From assembly GCF_016411825.1 (NCBI RefSeq), contig NZ_JAEKMH010000001.1, forward strand, positions 930,001-994,000: a stretch of 64,000 nt of DNA. The letters run 5' to 3'. The notes below the pieces were generated by a model. The model was given only the letters and a program-made list of their open reading frames with translations, was not told the DNA's origin and made no database searches. Source of the DNA: Devosia sediminis. Lineage in GTDB: Bacteria; Pseudomonadota; Alphaproteobacteria; Rhizobiales; Devosiaceae. This document shows, one piece after another, positions 63,073-64,000 of the stretch; the stretch's first letter is position 1; each line of letters starts with the position of its first letter. A program made the translations under genes and the position numbers.

Positions 63073-63591
63073 TTGGAAAGAGCGGAAAAGAGTGCAGTCA
63101 TTGCCTCGCTCCAGGAAGCCCTCGCGGGCGCTGGATCGATCGTGGTTGCGCACAATACCGGCCTGACCGTCGCTGCGTTCACCGACCTGCGCGTGCAGGT
63201 CAAGAAGGCTGGCGGCAAGGTCAAGGTCGCAAAGAACCGCCTTGCCAAGCTCGCTCTGAAGGAAACCGATGTCGCTGACATTTCGGGCCTGTTCACCGGC
63301 CCGACCGTCATCGCCTATGCGGAAGATCCCGTCGCTGCGCCCAAGATCGCAGCGGCCTTCGCCGAGAAGAACCAGAAGTTCGTGATTCTCGGTGGTGCCA
63401 TGGGTTCGACCGCTCTGGACGCCAATGGCGTCAAGGCGCTGGCGACCATGCCGTCGCTCGACGAACTGCGCGCCAAGCTCGCAGGCCTCGTCAAGCAGCC
63501 GGCACAGAACATCGCTTCCATCCTCGTGCAGCCGGGTGCGGGCATTGCTCGCGTCCTCAAGGCTCACGCGGAAAAGAGCGAAGCGGCGTAA
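63073..63591 (+). CDS. rplJ: 50S ribosomal protein L10
   Basis: A 172-residue protein: ERAEKSAVIASLQEALAGAG, then VKVAKNRLAKLALKET and GPTVIAYAEDPVAAPK, ending in the helix that carries L7/L12 dimers (IARVLKAHAEKSEAA). The start is TTG 63073 with TGGAG ten bases upstream; the open frame extends to 62986 but those residues are not L10-like. A weak start fits feedback control of translation. Confidence 0.96.
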   Translation: MERAEKSAVIASLQEALAGAGSIVVAHNTGLTVAAFTDLRVQVKKAGGKVKVAKNRLAKLALKETDVADISGLFTGPTVIAYAEDPVAAPKIAAAFAEKNQKFVILGGAMGSTALDANGVKALATMPSLDELRAKLAGLVKQPAQNIASILVQPGAGIARVLKAHAEKSEAA

Positions 63592-63648
63592 GGCCGTTCC
63601 AAACTACCTCAACATTCGAAACCGAACCCAAACTGGAAAGAGTATAAA

Positions 63649-64000
63649 ATGGCTGATCTCGCCAAACTCGTTGATGACCTCTCGGCCCTGACCGTTCTGG
63701 AAGCTTCCGAGCTGAGCAAGCTGCTGGAAGAAAAGTGGGGCGTCTCCGCCGCTGCTCCGGTTGCCGTCGCTGCCGCTGGCGGCGCTGCTGCCCCGGCCGC
63801 TGCTGCTGAAGAAAAGACTGAATTCGACGTGATCCTGGCCGCCTTCGGCGACAACAAGATCAACGTCATCAAGGAAGTCCGCGCCATCACCGGCCTCGGC
63901 CTCGGCGAAGCCAAGGCCCTGGTTGAAGGTGCTCCGAAGGCCGTCAAGGAAGGTGTCAACAAGGCTGAAGCCGAAGACATCAAGAAGAAGCTGGAAGACG
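63649..64000 (+). CDS. rplL: 50S ribosomal protein L7/L12, 3' partial
   Basis: Starts at ATG 63649. 117 codons are visible before the window ends; about eight more are expected. N-terminal dimer domain [20 protein letters not shown], an Ala-rich hinge, and the C-terminal factor-binding domain ([40 protein letters not shown]). It is 57 bases after rplJ. Confidence 0.97.
   Translation, partial: MADLAKLVDDLSALTVLEASELSKLLEEKWGVSAAAPVAVAAAGGAAAPAAAAEEKTEFDVILAAFGDNKINVIKEVRAITGLGLGEAKALVEGAPKAVKEGVNKAEAEDIKKKLED

Overview
The window is a stretch of GC-rich bacterial chromosome from an alphaproteobacterium, most likely of the order Hyphomicrobiales. The evidence is the gene families present (DUF3126, DUF1345, DUF2336, PAS_5, a LapG-like BTLCP peptidase, double PilZ, fused cysNC, a rkpK-type UDP-glucose dehydrogenase), frequent GTG and TTG starts, and the block folE - NifU-like - yidD - GFA - thrS. 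A Devosia-like genus is my best guess, from overall resemblance only. I see no insertion sequence, prophage, CRISPR array or plasmid function. Most of it is ordinary core and accessory metabolism.

Layout. 1-5900: the tail of a frameshifted MerR/TipAS regulator, an SDR oxidoreductase, DUF1622 and ASCH-like proteins, then a gluconate cluster: gluconokinase and a gluconate 5-dehydrogenase-like SDR on the minus strand, a SRPBCC protein and 6-phosphogluconate dehydrogenase on the plus strand. 5940-8215: two acyltransferase-3 membrane proteins in visibly A+T-richer DNA. 8326-13813: GNAT, MFS exporter, FAD monooxygenase, zinc-finger protein, alpha/beta hydrolase, cysE and DUF3126. 13872-18169: envelope and signalling genes (membrane-anchored protein, LapG-like peptidase, PilZ, PAS_5, rhomboid protease). 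18166-24465: hisI, an AraC-type regulator, folE, a NifU-like scaffold, yidD, GFA, thrS, a small protein and arfB. 24580-29912: UDP-glucose dehydrogenase and a nucleotide-sugar epimerase, then two unrecognised secreted proteins. 30102-33855: nitroreductase, lytic transglycosylase, DUF2336 and NAD kinase.

34185-36982 is the sulfate activation pair cysD-cysNC; with the distant cysE it covers two parts of cysteine synthesis. 36992-41708 is a xylose-type ABC importer (binding protein, permease, single-domain ATPase) with a divergent ROK repressor. 42530-43875 is a compact operon behind a perfect 22-bp palindrome: a small protein, an SPFH/band 7 membrane protein and a ribbon-helix-helix DNA-binding protein. 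43948-50585 holds class III alcohol dehydrogenase, a cupin, a broken AAA ATPase, a DUF188 protein, a polysaccharide deacetylase lipoprotein and an rlmB-led operon. 50734-53531 has tRNA-Tyr, tRNA-Gly and malic enzyme. 53593-59001 is a galactofuranose-type ABC importer (ytfQ, ytfR, ytfT, yjfF) with a FadR-type regulator at its end.

59255-64000 is the conserved block tRNA-Trp - secE - nusG - rplK - rplA - rplJ - rplL. Two minus-strand genes interrupt it between the tRNA and secE. RNA structures before rplK and rplJ look like autoregulatory leaders. rplL runs off the window end. The least explained items are the SPFH/ribbon-helix-helix operon and its operator, the pair of secreted proteins at 26979-29912, the LapG-like/PilZ neighbours, and two apparently frameshifted genes.
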